This document shows positions 1 through 8,753 of a stretch of DNA of 40,375 bases, in pieces. Under the pieces are notes generated by a model, which was given only the letters and a program-made list of their open reading frames with translations, had not been told where the DNA came from and did no database searches. Position 1 is the first letter of the stretch. Each line of letters starts with the position of its first letter. Source of the stretch: an uncultured Allobaculum sp. (GTDB lineage: Bacteria; Bacillota_I; Bacilli_A; Erysipelotrichales; Erysipelotrichaceae); contig CAJTVE010000022.1 of the NCBI GenBank assembly GCA_910579655.1, forward strand, positions 1-40,375, given 5' to 3'. The position numbers and the translations under genes are program-made.

Positions 1-200
1 CCCGTCTTTAACTCGCGTTTTTTCAACCACAAATGAATTTATAGGTGGGTCTCATCCACTTACAAATTTATATTTCCCTTTTTTGTATCGGATTTTAGCA
101 CGAATTGAATGAGGACGAAAACAGGATTGAACAGTCTGGATTCAGGATAGAATGAGATGAAAACAGAAATTGACTTTTCGAAAGAAAGCGGGATGATGCA

Positions 201-1721
201 ATGAATAACAGAAATTTTAATCGAAAACTAAATCGAAAACTAAATCGAAAATTAAAATGGAAACCAAAACCGTTCCAGAATCAACAGATGGGCAGCCAGC
301 TCGCCGCATTCATGCTGACCTTATCCTTGGCCGGTTCTTTAGCAGGATGCGCCAGACCGAATTCAGACTTGTCAGCGTCGGCGTTTTCAGACACTGCCCC
401 AAGCACAGAAACAGCTGCAGTGATCTCTTCCAGTGACGATGCAGGCAGTGAGTCAAGTTCAAAGAGTGCAGCCGACACCAGCCAGCAGGCCTCAAACCAG
501 AGTTCGTCTTCTTCTGACTCCAACCAGACTGCAAGCAAGTCTTCATCAACAACAGCAACTACACAAACCAAATCAGATACACTCATGGAGGATCTTCTGG
601 CGATCGACCAGAAGCAGGTGGAAGCCATTCTGGACCAGATGAGCCTGGAAGAAAAGTGTGCGCAGATGTTTATTGTTGAACCGGAAGCTTTACTGCCGGA
701 TGCATCTGCTGCTCCAAATGAAAATGGGGAAGTGACAGTGACTGACTACAGCCAGATTGCTGCTATGCAGCAGTCCATTCCTGTGGGAGGAATCATTCTC
801 TTTGGCCGCAATCTGCAAAGTGCTGACCAGGTTCAAAACCTGCTTGCTCAGACCAATCAGGCTTCCATCAATCAACTTGGACTTCCAGCCTTACTTGGTA
901 TCGATGAAGAAGGCGGAAGCGTGGCAAGAATAGCCAGAAGCGGCATTCTGGGCCAGATCGATGAGCCAGGGGCGCAGGAGATTGCTGATACGGGAGATGC
1001 AAATCAGGCGTACCAGGAAGGAAGCGAGATTGGCAGGCATCTTCATGATCTGGGCTTTAACATGGATTTTGCACCTGTGATGGATGTGCTGACCAACCCC
1101 GATAATCCGGTAATGCAGGGCAGGACTTATGGAAATGATCCTCAGAAAGCTGCCCAATTTGCGCTGGCTTTTGGCAAAGGATTGTTAGATCAGGATGTAT
1201 TGCCGGTTTACAAGCACTTTCCAGGCCATGGCGATACAGCCGAAGATTCGCATGAAGGCTATACGTACTCAAATAAAACGCTCGATGAACTGCTTTTTTG
1301 CGAGTTGATTCCATTCCAGGAGGCGGTAGATGAAAAGATGCCTTTGATTATGGCTTCTCACATTGCTTTACCCAATGTCACCAATTCTCAGCTTCCAGCC
1401 ACTTTATCACCGGATATTCTGACCGGTATCCTGCGCTATCGGATGGGGTTTCAGGGACTGATCGTAACGGATTCGATGGAGATGAAGGCCATCACGAGCC
1501 GCTATTCTTCTACGGATGCGATAGGCGGGACGATCAGTGCCGGAACAGATCTGATTTTGATGCCGGAAAACTTCCAGAGTAACTATTGGACTTTGGTGGA
1601 TAAAGTCAAAAGCGGCCAGATCAGCGAAGATCGGATTGATGAATCGGTTCGCAGAATTATTCGCGTAAAACTTGCTCTGGCCAAAAGTCAGAACCAGCTC
1701 TCGACAGAATTCGATCAGTAA
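201..1721 (+). CDS. Glycoside hydrolase family 3 lipoprotein (NagZ-like beta-N-acetylhexosaminidase)
   Basis: Likely removes terminal N-acetylglucosamine from cell-wall muropeptides or other glycans outside the membrane. The 506-residue protein starts with a basic stretch, then a hydrophobic segment ending in the lipobox LAGC (lipid-bound Cys50), then a Ser/Thr/Gln-rich linker (about 52-127) and a GH3 TIM barrel (about 135-500). Visible signatures are GIDEEGG (about 233-239), KHFPGHGD (338-345), the Asp349-Ser-His351 dyad used as acid/base in the NagZ subgroup, and the nucleophile Asp424 in IVTDSMEM. The second (alpha/beta sandwich) GH3 domain is absent, which is normal for NagZ. The start has only a weak purine-rich site (GAAAGCGGG) in front, so its first residues are uncertain; an internal Met30 lacks a site. 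The function class is firm; the exact substrate is inferred. Confidence 0.9.
   Translation: MNNRNFNRKLNRKLNRKLKWKPKPFQNQQMGSQLAAFMLTLSLAGSLAGCARPNSDLSASAFSDTAPSTETAAVISSSDDAGSESSSKSAADTSQQASNQSSSSSDSNQTASKSSSTTATTQTKSDTLMEDLLAIDQKQVEAILDQMSLEEKCAQMFIVEPEALLPDASAAPNENGEVTVTDYSQIAAMQQSIPVGGIILFGRNLQSADQVQNLLAQTNQASINQLGLPALLGIDEEGGSVARIARSGILGQIDEPGAQEIADTGDANQAYQEGSEIGRHLHDLGFNMDFAPVMDVLTNPDNPVMQGRTYGNDPQKAAQFALAFGKGLLDQDVLPVYKHFPGHGDTAEDSHEGYTYSNKTLDELLFCELIPFQEAVDEKMPLIMASHIALPNVTNSQLPATLSPDILTGILRYRMGFQGLIVTDSMEMKAITSRYSSTDAIGGTISAGTDLILMPENFQSNYWTLVDKVKSGQISEDRIDESVRRIIRVKLALAKSQNQLSTEFDQ
219..254 (+). repeat. Three 12-bp tandem copies in the 5' end of the GH3 gene
   Basis: The unit AATCGAAAACTA is repeated three times (the last copy has T for C) and encodes Asn-Arg-Lys-Leu three times. 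It lies before the lipoprotein signal, so it lengthens the basic n-region of the signal peptide. Being a multiple of three, copy changes would keep the frame. Confidence 0.85.
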
Positions 1722-1802
1722 TTCACAATGGAAGCAAAGATAAGCTTTGTCATTTGTTCATTGAGCAGATGAATGGATGGATAAACAGAAAGGAGAGAAG
1801 GA

Positions 1803-2117
1803 ATGGATCGAACACAGAAACTGCTGCTTTTAGGAGCTGCCTTATTGGTCGTCTGGTTTGGCTTTACTTTGCATGATGACTGGGTTCATTTCAATGAATC
1901 GCTGCCGATGATTATGGCGGCAAACGATCTGCAAGATCCCGCAGAGACAAAGTGGCTGTTTTTTAATGTGGTTGTGTTCAGAGGAGCGCTCTTTCTGATT
2001 CCAGCTTTGATCCTGGCTTTTTTCGCAATTACAAGCTTTATCCGGGATTACTCGGTTCCAGGAGAACGATTTTCTTTTTTACGCAGGATCTTTCGTAAAG
2101 ATCATCATAAGAAGTGA
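1803..2117 (+). CDS. Small two-helix membrane protein, unknown function
   Basis: A 104-residue protein that I do not recognise. It has two hydrophobic segments, about residues 7-24 and 53-75, separated by an acidic loop, and ends in a short basic tail (RRIFRKDHHKK), which by the positive-inside rule suggests a cytoplasmic C-terminus. A good ribosome site (AAAGGAGAG) precedes the ATG. It lies 81 bp downstream of the GH3 lipoprotein gene on the same strand with no terminator seen between, and a strong terminator follows, so the two are probably co-transcribed. No catalytic motif is visible. Confidence 0.7.
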   Translation: MDRTQKLLLLGAALLVVWFGFTLHDDWVHFNESLPMIMAANDLQDPAETKWLFFNVVVFRGALFLIPALILAFFAITSFIRDYSVPGERFSFLRRIFRKDHHKK

Positions 2118-2139
2118 TCTCTTCATTCCAATTCACATC

Positions 2140-2176
2140 AAAGGGATGGTTGCCGTATCAGGTTTCCATCCCTTTT
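2140..2176 (+). terminator. Rho-independent terminator
   Basis: Stem AAAGGGATGG (2140-2149) pairs perfectly with CCATCCCTTT (2166-2175), followed by only a short T tract. It closes the GH3/small membrane protein unit. Because the 5' arm begins with AAA, it may also stop transcription arriving from the other strand. Confidence 0.75.
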
Positions 2177-2323
2177 GACGCTTTTCAAAAGAGAGGACAG
2201 TCAGAGATTCAGGATATTGGCTGCAAGCCAAAGAATGAAATGAAAAGCAGGACATCCAGTTTGGATCTCCTGCAATTCAGAAGTGAGTAGTTCATAAGCA
2301 GATCAAAGAAAGAAGGGAAGAAC

Positions 2324-4276
2324 TTAAGGTTGGTCATTAAAAACAGGGACTATTGCAATCGTCCAGCCATCCTCAGTGATGGGCTCAGCTAAAAGATTCT
2401 CTATCTGGGTTGTTTTTGAAAAGACGCATTTGCCATCCTTTGTATAGGCGTCAATCGTAACGTCACCAGTTTGATTCGTAACTGCACAAGTGAATAATTC
2501 TCCCTGTCTGATTGGGATATCCCCTGTATATACACAATTATTCTCGCCAGGCGGGTAATGCACTTCGAGGCGGACGATATCGTCTCGGCCAATTTTGATC
2601 TGGAGACGGTTCATCAGCTCGACGCGATCAAAACTTCTAATACTCTTCTGGTCAGCCTTGTTGTTTATGAAGGTAAGGGTCTGAAGATTGGCAATAGATC
2701 GGAAGGCAAACAGCGCACAATCGGACAGTATAATTGGTTCCATACTAGGTGAATTTGGCTGATTGAAGGAGATCGTCATCCCATACGGTTCTTTTTCGGT
2801 CTGTAAAGAGGTGGATTCAATGGTCCAGTCAGGTGGATAGGGAAGAGCGCCTTCTACCTTGCCAACCGCGGAAGGATCTCCAACGTAGGCAGTTTTTACA
2901 GAATTGATCACCTCATTTTCTTCGACCATCGAAGCCCCTTCTATATTCAGGCTGACAGCCCTGGATTGATCGTTTGTCTGGTCTTTCTTCTTTGAAGAAT
3001 CACGCAAAATCCAGAGCCTGAAGTCGTCCGTGACATTCGAAAGTGTTACGGAATCATCACCAGTCAATTCAAGAGGATCTCCAATCAGCTGATGCCGGTT
3101 GAGTGAGACAGCCTGAATTTTGAAAGTTGAATCCGTTTGATCGGCCTTGAGGATTACCTCATTCTGGACCGGATGGAAAACCGGAGAGGAATACCATATA
3201 TCCGATTCATTGATATTCATGGAAAGATAAGCAGAAGCTTTTTCGGCCGGAGTTCCAAGACATCCCGTCAAAACAACAGCCATTGCGCATGCCGCTGCAA
3301 GAGCTGTTTTTGAATGGGCAGGTGGAGTATGAATCAGGCGGATTCTCTCTTTAATACTCAAAGCGCCAAAACAGGGAACCAGAAGCAGCTGACGTTTTCT
3401 GCCAGGCAGTGTGCATTGCAGCAAAGCGCTGGCATAATCGGCTTTGGCTGCGCCATCCATATCGGCTACAGCCTGTTCATCACAGGCTTTTTCGATTTCC
3501 TTGTTCAGAGTGGTATAGGCAAACCAAAGAATGGGATTGAACCAGTAAACGGCGAGCAATACAAAAGCCAAGGCTTTCCAGAGAGGATCCAGACGCGCAA
3601 TATGGGTCGTTTCATGCGTTTCAATACTAGGCAGCAGGTTTGAATCCATGGTGGTCGGAACAAAGATCTTCCAATGCCAGAGTCCCCAGACAAAAGGTTC
3701 CTGGATCTGATCTGACTTCCAGATTCGATCGGTGAGTGGCAGGGCAGCAGCCAGCTTGTATTGGATCCGTAAAAGACGAAACAGGCCATAGCCCAAAATT
3801 AAAAAGATTCCTGCAATCCAGATTCCACTCAGAGCCGAAAGCAATGGCTGGCTTCTTTGAATCAGCGCAGACCAAAAGGCCAGCTGCAAAGAAGAGGATT
3901 TGGTCTGATCTGCTGGTTTCGTCAAGCTTGAATTTTGGTCTGGATTGATTTCATTGTGAGCAGACAGATCTACTTTCGCTGCCTGATCCAATTGGATGGT
4001 TTTAAAGAGCGCGCTATCAGAAGCATAATTCTGGTCATATTGTTCTTGCGTGGAATCTGAGTTCCGGTTTGTTTGGCCAATTGAATCCGGAAGCGTAAAG
4101 GGCAGAGTAAACGACCAGGATAAAGGCAGAACCAGCCGCAGGGCCAGAAGACCATAGAGCAGGATTTTCAGCCTGGTGGACGTTTTAGAGAAGGTTTTGT
4201 CAAAAAGCAGAATGGCTCCAAACATCACGCTTGCGACTAAAGAGACAATCACGATGTCGATAAAAAGATCGGTCAT
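2324..4276 (-). CDS. M56 family (BlaR1/MecR1-like) membrane metalloprotease with non-beta-lactam sensor tail
   Basis: Presumed signal-transducing anti-repressor: on sensing an outside signal its cytoplasmic zinc protease domain should trigger loss of the partner BlaI-like repressor. The 650-residue protein has N-terminal membrane segments (about 4-25, 36-55, 145-167), the zinc motif HETTH (221-225) followed by a membrane segment (about 235-255) and the family signature EIEKACDEQAV (260-270) carrying the third ligand, then a last hydrophobic segment (about 324-340). The outer C-terminal part (341-650) is not a penicillin-binding domain: I see no SxxK/SxN/KTG set. The last hydrophobic segment ends in LTGC like a lipobox. 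The gene overlaps its repressor by ATGA (4273-4276), which indicates coupled translation. What it senses is unknown. Confidence 0.82.
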   Translation of the reverse strand: MTDLFIDIVIVSLVASVMFGAILLFDKTFSKTSTRLKILLYGLLALRLVLPLSWSFTLPFTLPDSIGQTNRNSDSTQEQYDQNYASDSALFKTIQLDQAAKVDLSAHNEINPDQNSSLTKPADQTKSSSLQLAFWSALIQRSQPLLSALSGIWIAGIFLILGYGLFRLLRIQYKLAAALPLTDRIWKSDQIQEPFVWGLWHWKIFVPTTMDSNLLPSIETHETTHIARLDPLWKALAFVLLAVYWFNPILWFAYTTLNKEIEKACDEQAVADMDGAAKADYASALLQCTLPGRKRQLLLVPCFGALSIKERIRLIHTPPAHSKTALAAACAMAVVLTGCLGTPAEKASAYLSMNINESDIWYSSPVFHPVQNEVILKADQTDSTFKIQAVSLNRHQLIGDPLELTGDDSVTLSNVTDDFRLWILRDSSKKKDQTNDQSRAVSLNIEGASMVEENEVINSVKTAYVGDPSAVGKVEGALPYPPDWTIESTSLQTEKEPYGMTISFNQPNSPSMEPIILSDCALFAFRSIANLQTLTFINNKADQKSIRSFDRVELMNRLQIKIGRDDIVRLEVHYPPGENNCVYTGDIPIRQGELFTCAVTNQTGDVTIDAYTKDGKCVFSKTTQIENLLAEPITEDGWTIAIVPVFNDQP

Positions 4277-4644
4277 TTTGGATTCTCCTTTCGGATCTCA
4301 TCAATCATTTTCTGCAGCTCATCAACATCTTCTTCTGTCAGATGAACCTTGCGGGTGAAGGCGGCCAGAAAAGAAGGGACTGAATTGGAGAATTTCTTTT
4401 CGATCATGTTTTCGATTTCTTCTTCCTGGGCCTGCTGCCGACTGATCAGAGCATGAACCTGCCTGTTTTCAACCTGGACAATTCCTTTTTCAGCCAGGCG
4501 TTTAATGACAGTATAGGTTGTTGTCCGTTTCCAGCCGAGTTTCTCCAGGCAGGCAGCCGCTAACTCTGGCTGAAGGCAGGGTTCCAGCTCCCACAGAATC
4601 TGCAGAAACTGGTATTCGCTTTCGTTAATCCGGATCCGTTCCAT
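4273..4644 (-). CDS. BlaI/MecI/CopY-family transcriptional repressor
   Basis: A 123-residue winged-helix repressor. The N-terminal half (about 1-75) has the family pattern with ILWELEP and the recognition-helix region WKRTTTYTVIKRL. The C-terminal half (about 76-123) is the helical dimerisation part that BlaR1/MecR1-type proteases inactivate. The ribosome site AAAGGAG lies six bases before the ATG. It is the first gene of a two-gene operon with the M56 protease. Two operator-like dyads (TACA..TGTA type) lie just upstream at 4660-4703, so it probably represses its own operon and perhaps distant targets. No beta-lactamase or PBP gene is in the window, so antibiotic resistance should not be assumed. 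Confidence 0.9.
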   Translation of the reverse strand: MERIRINESEYQFLQILWELEPCLQPELAAACLEKLGWKRTTTYTVIKRLAEKGIVQVENRQVHALISRQQAQEEEIENMIEKKFSNSVPSFLAAFTRKVHLTEEDVDELQKMIDEIRKENPK

Positions 4645-4659
4645 CAGCTTCTCCTTTGT

Positions 4660-4703
4660 GTCTACAATAGTAGACTTTCTATTTATATTCTACATTTGTA
4701 GAC
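4660..4703 (-). promoter_or_regulatory. Paired BlaI-type operators upstream of the repressor gene
   Basis: Two dyads: GTCTACAATAGTAGAC (4660-4675) and TCTACATTTGTAGA (4689-4702). The second contains TACA-N2-TGTA exactly as in BlaI/MecI/CopY operators; both share GTCTAC/GTAGAC arms. Their centres are about 28 bp apart, so two dimers could bind near the same face. A TATAAA-like -10 lies between them on the minus strand, so bound repressor would cover the promoter. The assignment is by pattern and position only. Confidence 0.75.
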
Positions 4704-4800
4704 AAAAAACACAATGACTTCTTGCTTATGAATTCTTCTGATTTGAGAAGACAGACTCTGCAAACTGGAAAAAAGTGTCAGGAAGATGGAAGTGTGCAGA

Positions 4801-4820
4801 CAGTAAAGGGCAGTAAAGGG
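4801..4820. repeat. 10-bp direct repeat in intergenic DNA
   Basis: CAGTAAAGGG occurs twice back to back in the gene-free stretch 4704-4945 between the ABC importer operon and the repressor operon. No gene could be supported there: the open frames on the minus strand lack ribosome sites. Confidence 0.7.
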
Positions 4821-4835
4821 ATGAAAAGACAGGCA

Positions 4836-4863
4836 AAGAAAAAGCAGCAGGCATTCCTGCTGC
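4836..4863 (-). terminator. Terminator of the siderophore ABC importer operon
   Basis: On the minus strand GCAGCAGG pairs with CCTGCTGC (4844-4851 with 4856-4863, four-base loop) and is followed by TTTTTCTTT. It lies about 80 bp past the ATPase stop codon, so it ends the importer transcript before it reaches the repressor promoter. Confidence 0.85.
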
Positions 4864-4945
4864 AAATCTTGAAGAAGAATGGACATAAAGCACCTTGAGG
4901 AAGGGAAGAATCTGACTAACAGATTCCAGACGAGATTGAGCTCTG

Positions 4946-5791
4946 TCAATCAGATTCAAGTAATCGATACGTGACCATCGTCGGTTTGTCTGTCCAGGGG
5001 TCTTTTTCGATGTAGGCATCCAGATTGAAGACAGTTCTTAGCATCTCAGTAGTCATGATCTCTTCTACATTTCCTTCATAGCGAATCTGGCCATCTTTCA
5101 TGGCGACCAGATAGTCGGAAAAGCGGGCTGCCAGGTTGAGATCGTGAATGACCAATGCAATGGTTTTATGCTGCTGATGATTCAGCTTTTCAAGCAGCTG
5201 AAGAATTTCCAACTGATGGGCCATATCCAGATAGGTGGTTGGCTCATCCAGCAAAATGATCGGGGTATCCTGAGCTAAAGCCATCGCAATCCAGGCTCGC
5301 TGACGCTGACCACCAGAAAGCTGATCGACAGCCCGATTCGCCAGAGTATCCACACGAGTTTCCTTCATCGCCCAGTCGATGATTTTGCGATCTTCTTCGT
5401 TTAAGGCTCCAAAGCCTTTCTGGTACGGATACCGGCCAAAGCTCACCAGCTCACGGACAGTGAGTCCTGCCGGGGCCTGTGGGCCTTGCGGAAGCAGTGC
5501 CAGTTTGCGGGCGATTTCTTTGGTGGGCAGATCTTTCATGTTCTGACCTTCCAGAAGTACTTCTCCAGACTGAACCGGAAGAATCCTGGCCAGCCCTTTG
5601 AGCAGCGTGGATTTGCCGCAGCCATTGGGGCCAATGATGCTGGTGATTTTTCCTTTCGGAATTCGAACATTCATCTCTGGGATGATCGTCTTGCCAGAGT
5701 ATCCCAGTTTCAGATGCAGTCCTTCCATGGCGGGTTCTGTGGTCTTGGAAGAATTGAAGGAATCAAAGGAATTGGTCTTGTTTTCTGTCAT
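4946..5791 (-). CDS. Iron-siderophore ABC importer, ATPase subunit (FecE/FhuC family)
   Basis: Cytoplasmic nucleotide-binding subunit that powers import through the two permeases encoded just upstream. The 281-residue protein shows Walker A GPNGCGKST (about 54-62), the Q-loop region LLPQGPQAP, the ABC signature LSGGQRQR, Walker B IILLDEPTTYLD and the switch histidine in VIHDLNLAAR. About 20 extra residues precede the conserved start; the ATG at 5791 is kept because AAAGGAG stands at the right distance, and that site overlaps the stop codon of the preceding permease. It is the last gene of the four-gene operon. The substrate (ferric siderophore, haem or cobalamin are all used by this family) is not resolved by sequence; iron-siderophore is the commonest. 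Confidence 0.92.
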   Translation of the reverse strand: MTENKTNSFDSFNSSKTTEPAMEGLHLKLGYSGKTIIPEMNVRIPKGKITSIIGPNGCGKSTLLKGLARILPVQSGEVLLEGQNMKDLPTKEIARKLALLPQGPQAPAGLTVRELVSFGRYPYQKGFGALNEEDRKIIDWAMKETRVDTLANRAVDQLSGGQRQRAWIAMALAQDTPIILLDEPTTYLDMAHQLEILQLLEKLNHQQHKTIALVIHDLNLAARFSDYLVAMKDGQIRYEGNVEEIMTTEMLRTVFNLDAYIEKDPWTDKPTMVTYRLLESD

Positions 5792-5795
5792 CGAG

Positions 5796-6770
5796 TCACT
5801 CCTTTACAAGCAGATACAAAAAGTATGGAGCACCAATTACGGCTGCCGTAATGCCAACTGGCATTTCATATGGTAAAAACCAGGTACGGGAAATAATATC
5901 GGCCCACACCAGTAAAACCCCGCCAGTCAGCGCGCTGACTGGAAGCAGATGGATATAGTTTGGACCAGCCAGCTTTCGCGAAAGATGCGGCGCAACCAGT
6001 CCGATAAAGCTCAGCCCGCCGCCGATGCTGCAGCAAAAGGCACTCAAAGCGACCGCACTGATCAGCAGAATCCGGGATTCTTTATTCACATCAATGCCGA
6101 TGCCAACTGCCGTATCATGGCCAAGCATCAGACCGTTGAGGGTTCGAGAACGGGAGTAGACAAGCCAGCCCAGGATCGAGATCCCGATCAACAGCAGAAT
6201 GATATTGGGCCAGTCAGCCCCCCAGATATTGCCTGCAATCCAGTTCTGGACAAACGCATACTGGGAATCCGGCATTTGGAGCATCAAAATCGTGGTCAGA
6301 GAACTGATGGCAAGCGAAATGGCTACACCCATCAAAAGCATGCGCTTCGGATGAACCTTGCCATGCCAGTACGACAGCCGGTATTCAATCCAGAACGTCA
6401 AAGCTGAGCCGATGAAAGCCAGAATTGGCATCATCAGCGAATAGCTCAAGGAAGAGCTGATCTGGCCGCCCTCGAAAAAGACAATAAACACAGCAATCGC
6501 AAGTCCGGCTCCGGCATTAATGCCCAGAATGCCTGGCTCAGCCATGTCATTGCGGGTTACGCCCTGTAATACAGCTCCGGAAAGAGACAGTCCGATGCCG
6601 ACCAGAATGCTGCCCAGAACTCTGGGCAGGCGCAGGTTGAGCAGAATCGGATTTCCAGAAAACAGTTCAAGAATTGGAATCTGAGCATATCCTGCGTTGA
6701 GATCAATCAATAAACCAACGACCAGCAAAAGAGACAGCACACTGATCAGCAGGACATCTTTTCTACGCAT
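5796..6770 (-). CDS. Iron-siderophore ABC importer permease (FecCD family), second copy
   Basis: Polytopic membrane subunit of 324 residues, the usual length for BtuC/FecD-type permeases with about 9-10 helices. Family marks include LRLPRVLGSILVGIGLSLSG, the GILGINAGAGLA stretch and GLVAPHLSR near the C-terminus, which lies in the helix pair contacting the ATPase. A longer open frame reaches back to 6860, but the start at 6770 is chosen: GGAGGAGG stands just before it, and the usual family start sequence follows. With this start it overlaps the upstream permease by eight bases, implying coupled translation. It likely forms a heterodimer with that permease. Confidence 0.9.
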   Translation of the reverse strand: MRRKDVLLISVLSLLLVVGLLIDLNAGYAQIPILELFSGNPILLNLRLPRVLGSILVGIGLSLSGAVLQGVTRNDMAEPGILGINAGAGLAIAVFIVFFEGGQISSSLSYSLMMPILAFIGSALTFWIEYRLSYWHGKVHPKRMLLMGVAISLAISSLTTILMLQMPDSQYAFVQNWIAGNIWGADWPNIILLLIGISILGWLVYSRSRTLNGLMLGHDTAVGIGIDVNKESRILLISAVALSAFCCSIGGGLSFIGLVAPHLSRKLAGPNYIHLLPVSALTGGVLLVWADIISRTWFLPYEMPVGITAAVIGAPYFLYLLVKE

Positions 6771-7770
6771 CTTCTGCCTCCTCCTTGCGGCATATGGCAA
6801 TAAAAACTGGGACGCCGACAATCGCAAAAATAAAGCCGACCGGCGTTTCACTTGGCGCATTGATCGTCCGGGAAATCAGGTCGGCTGCAAGCATCAGTGC
6901 ACTGCCAAGAACCATTGAGCAGGGGATCACCGCTTCATAGCGGCTGCCCACAAACCGGCGGACCAGATGGGGAACCAGCAGACCAACAAATCCCACCGGT
7001 CCGGCCAGGGCCACGCTGGTTCCCGAAAGCAAAAGCACGATCAACAGACACATCAGTTTCGAACGGTTGAGATCAATTCCCAGTCCCTGAGCCGCTTCAT
7101 CTCCCAGTGAAAGAATGGAAACCTGTCTGGAAAGCAGAATGCCGGCAACGATCGCAGCCAGCAGAATCGGGGCTGCAATTTGAAGCTGATCCATCCGGAT
7201 ACCGGCAGTTCCTCCGGCCGTCCAGAAGGTTAATGATTGTCCAGTATTGGTCAGAATGGAAATTCCCTGGGTGAGTGCCGTTAAAAGCATGCTCACGGCA
7301 AGCCCGGCCAGAACCAGTCTTGCGGCATCCAGCTTGCGCCGTTTGAGCAGCAGCAGTCCGAAGACCAGAAAAATTGCCATCGTAGCCCCCAGAAAGGAAG
7401 CCAGAATTGTAAAGCCAAAACTGACATTGCTTAAAAACGCCAGACACATCGCCAGCCCGAATGAAGCCCCGGCGTTGATGCCTAGAATTCCGGAATCCGC
7501 CAGAGGATTACGGGTCATCCCCTGCATCATCGCCCCGGCTCCGGCCAGCCCTGCACCGACAAGAATGTCACCGATTGTTCGCGGCAGCCGCAGTTCCAGA
7601 ATGGCAATCTGCTGGTGGTCCGTCATATCGCCCAGAAAGAAGGCACTCAGAACTTTCTGCCAGGAAATCTGTGTGCTTCCCAGGAATATAGAAAGAATCG
7701 CAGTGAAAATCACTGCGATCATTGCGGCCACCAGAAAGAAGATTGTTTTCTTCGTACTGGTCTTCATCAT
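6763..7770 (-). CDS. Iron-siderophore ABC importer permease (FecCD family), first copy
   Basis: 335-residue membrane permease. It carries ELRLPRTIGDILVGAGLAGAG, ADSGILGINAGASFG and GFVGLLVPHLVRRFVG, all typical of FecCD/BtuC proteins, and about nine to ten hydrophobic segments. Its tandem ATG codons follow directly on the TAA stop of the binding-protein gene, and the ribosome site AAGGAG lies within that gene's last codons, so the pair is translationally coupled. It is similar to but clearly diverged from the second permease, as expected for a heterodimeric FecC/FecD-type channel. Confidence 0.91.
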   Translation of the reverse strand: MMKTSTKKTIFFLVAAMIAVIFTAILSIFLGSTQISWQKVLSAFFLGDMTDHQQIAILELRLPRTIGDILVGAGLAGAGAMMQGMTRNPLADSGILGINAGASFGLAMCLAFLSNVSFGFTILASFLGATMAIFLVFGLLLLKRRKLDAARLVLAGLAVSMLLTALTQGISILTNTGQSLTFWTAGGTAGIRMDQLQIAAPILLAAIVAGILLSRQVSILSLGDEAAQGLGIDLNRSKLMCLLIVLLLSGTSVALAGPVGFVGLLVPHLVRRFVGSRYEAVIPCSMVLGSALMLAADLISRTINAPSETPVGFIFAIVGVPVFIAICRKEEAEDA

Positions 7771-8721
7771 TTAGTTCTCCTTGAATTTCTCAAAGAATTC
7801 GATGAACATGTCTGCCTGCTTATTTAAGGTGATTGGATCGCGATGCATGAAGGCAACCTGTTCATAAGGAAGAGTGCGGCCTTCGTTAACGGCGGGCAGC
7901 GCATTCCACATATTGGAGGAAGTTACGAAAGCCGGGTCCGTCCCATCCAGGACACCATATAAAATGAAATCGCCGGCATATTCTGGTAAAGCTTCCAGCG
8001 AGATGACTTTGTAGGTTTCATCGCCATCGACCATTGTGGACTGAATGGCTTCTGGCGCTTTCAGATCCCACATGTCATACAGGATCGATCCGCCGCGGGC
8101 AAAGTGGCTGCCCATGGTATAGATTTCCTGCGGCCACATTTCCAGAATGGAAACGGTCCGGCCGTTGACGATGGACTGAATTTCGTCTTTCTTGGATTCA
8201 ACTTTTTCATTGAACGCAGCGATGTACTCGTCTGCTTCTTTGGATTTGCCAACCAGGTCAGCAATATATTGGAAAGTCTCTTCATCGGAACGTTTCCCAT
8301 CCTGGATGTAAACCGTAGGGGCGATTTTGGAATACTTGTCGTAATCCGCTTCCGTGATGGTGACGATCAGATCCGGCTTGGCAGCGGTGATCTGTTCGAG
8401 AGACGTTTCAGCCGAAGTGATGTTCATCGGCTCAATGCCTTCAGTCATCCCCTCTAAATAAGGATTGTTGAGGGCGTAAGGGGAGGCGATAACTGGTTTT
8501 ACATCGACAGCGAGAAATTCGCCTAAATAATAGTCACTGACGATTTTTTCAGGATTAACTGGGATTTCTACTTCGCCTTTATCGGTTTCAACCGTCCGCG
8601 TTTCGGAGCTGGTTGAAGGATCAGAAGACTGACAACCGATCAGAAAAAGAGCCATAGCCAATCCGGTAAACAGGACAGCCGCTTTAGCCATCCAGCTGGT
8701 CTGTTTCAGAGTATGCGTCAT
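7771..8721 (-). CDS. Iron-siderophore type substrate-binding lipoprotein
   Basis: Extracellular binding protein of the importer, 316 residues. A signal segment ends in the lipobox LIGC (lipidated Cys30), then comes a type III periplasmic-binding fold: TVETDKGEVEIPVNPEKIV and AVDVKPVIA near the start match FecB/YfmC-like proteins, and the long central helix is around residues 150-175 with KSKEADEYIAAFNEKVESKK. It is the first gene of the operon, directly behind the DtxR-like dyad. Ribosome site AAAGGA. The set of one binding protein, two different permeases and one ATPase makes a full transporter. Ligand unknown; ferric siderophore is most likely. Confidence 0.91.
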   Translation of the reverse strand: MTHTLKQTSWMAKAAVLFTGLAMALFLIGCQSSDPSTSSETRTVETDKGEVEIPVNPEKIVSDYYLGEFLAVDVKPVIASPYALNNPYLEGMTEGIEPMNITSAETSLEQITAAKPDLIVTITEADYDKYSKIAPTVYIQDGKRSDEETFQYIADLVGKSKEADEYIAAFNEKVESKKDEIQSIVNGRTVSILEMWPQEIYTMGSHFARGGSILYDMWDLKAPEAIQSTMVDGDETYKVISLEALPEYAGDFILYGVLDGTDPAFVTSSNMWNALPAVNEGRTLPYEQVAFMHRDPITLNKQADMFIEFFEKFKEN

Positions 8722-8753
8722 GATTCACTGTTCCTTTCTCTATGCATGAACGA

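Noticed and set aside
4683..5019. Two minus-strand frames between the importer operon and the repressor gene
   Set aside because: One overlaps the ATPase end, both pass through a terminator and lack ribosome sites.
6771..6860. Earlier start of the second permease
   Set aside because: It would overlap the first permease by 98 bp with no ribosome site; the ATG at 6770 has GGAGGAGG.
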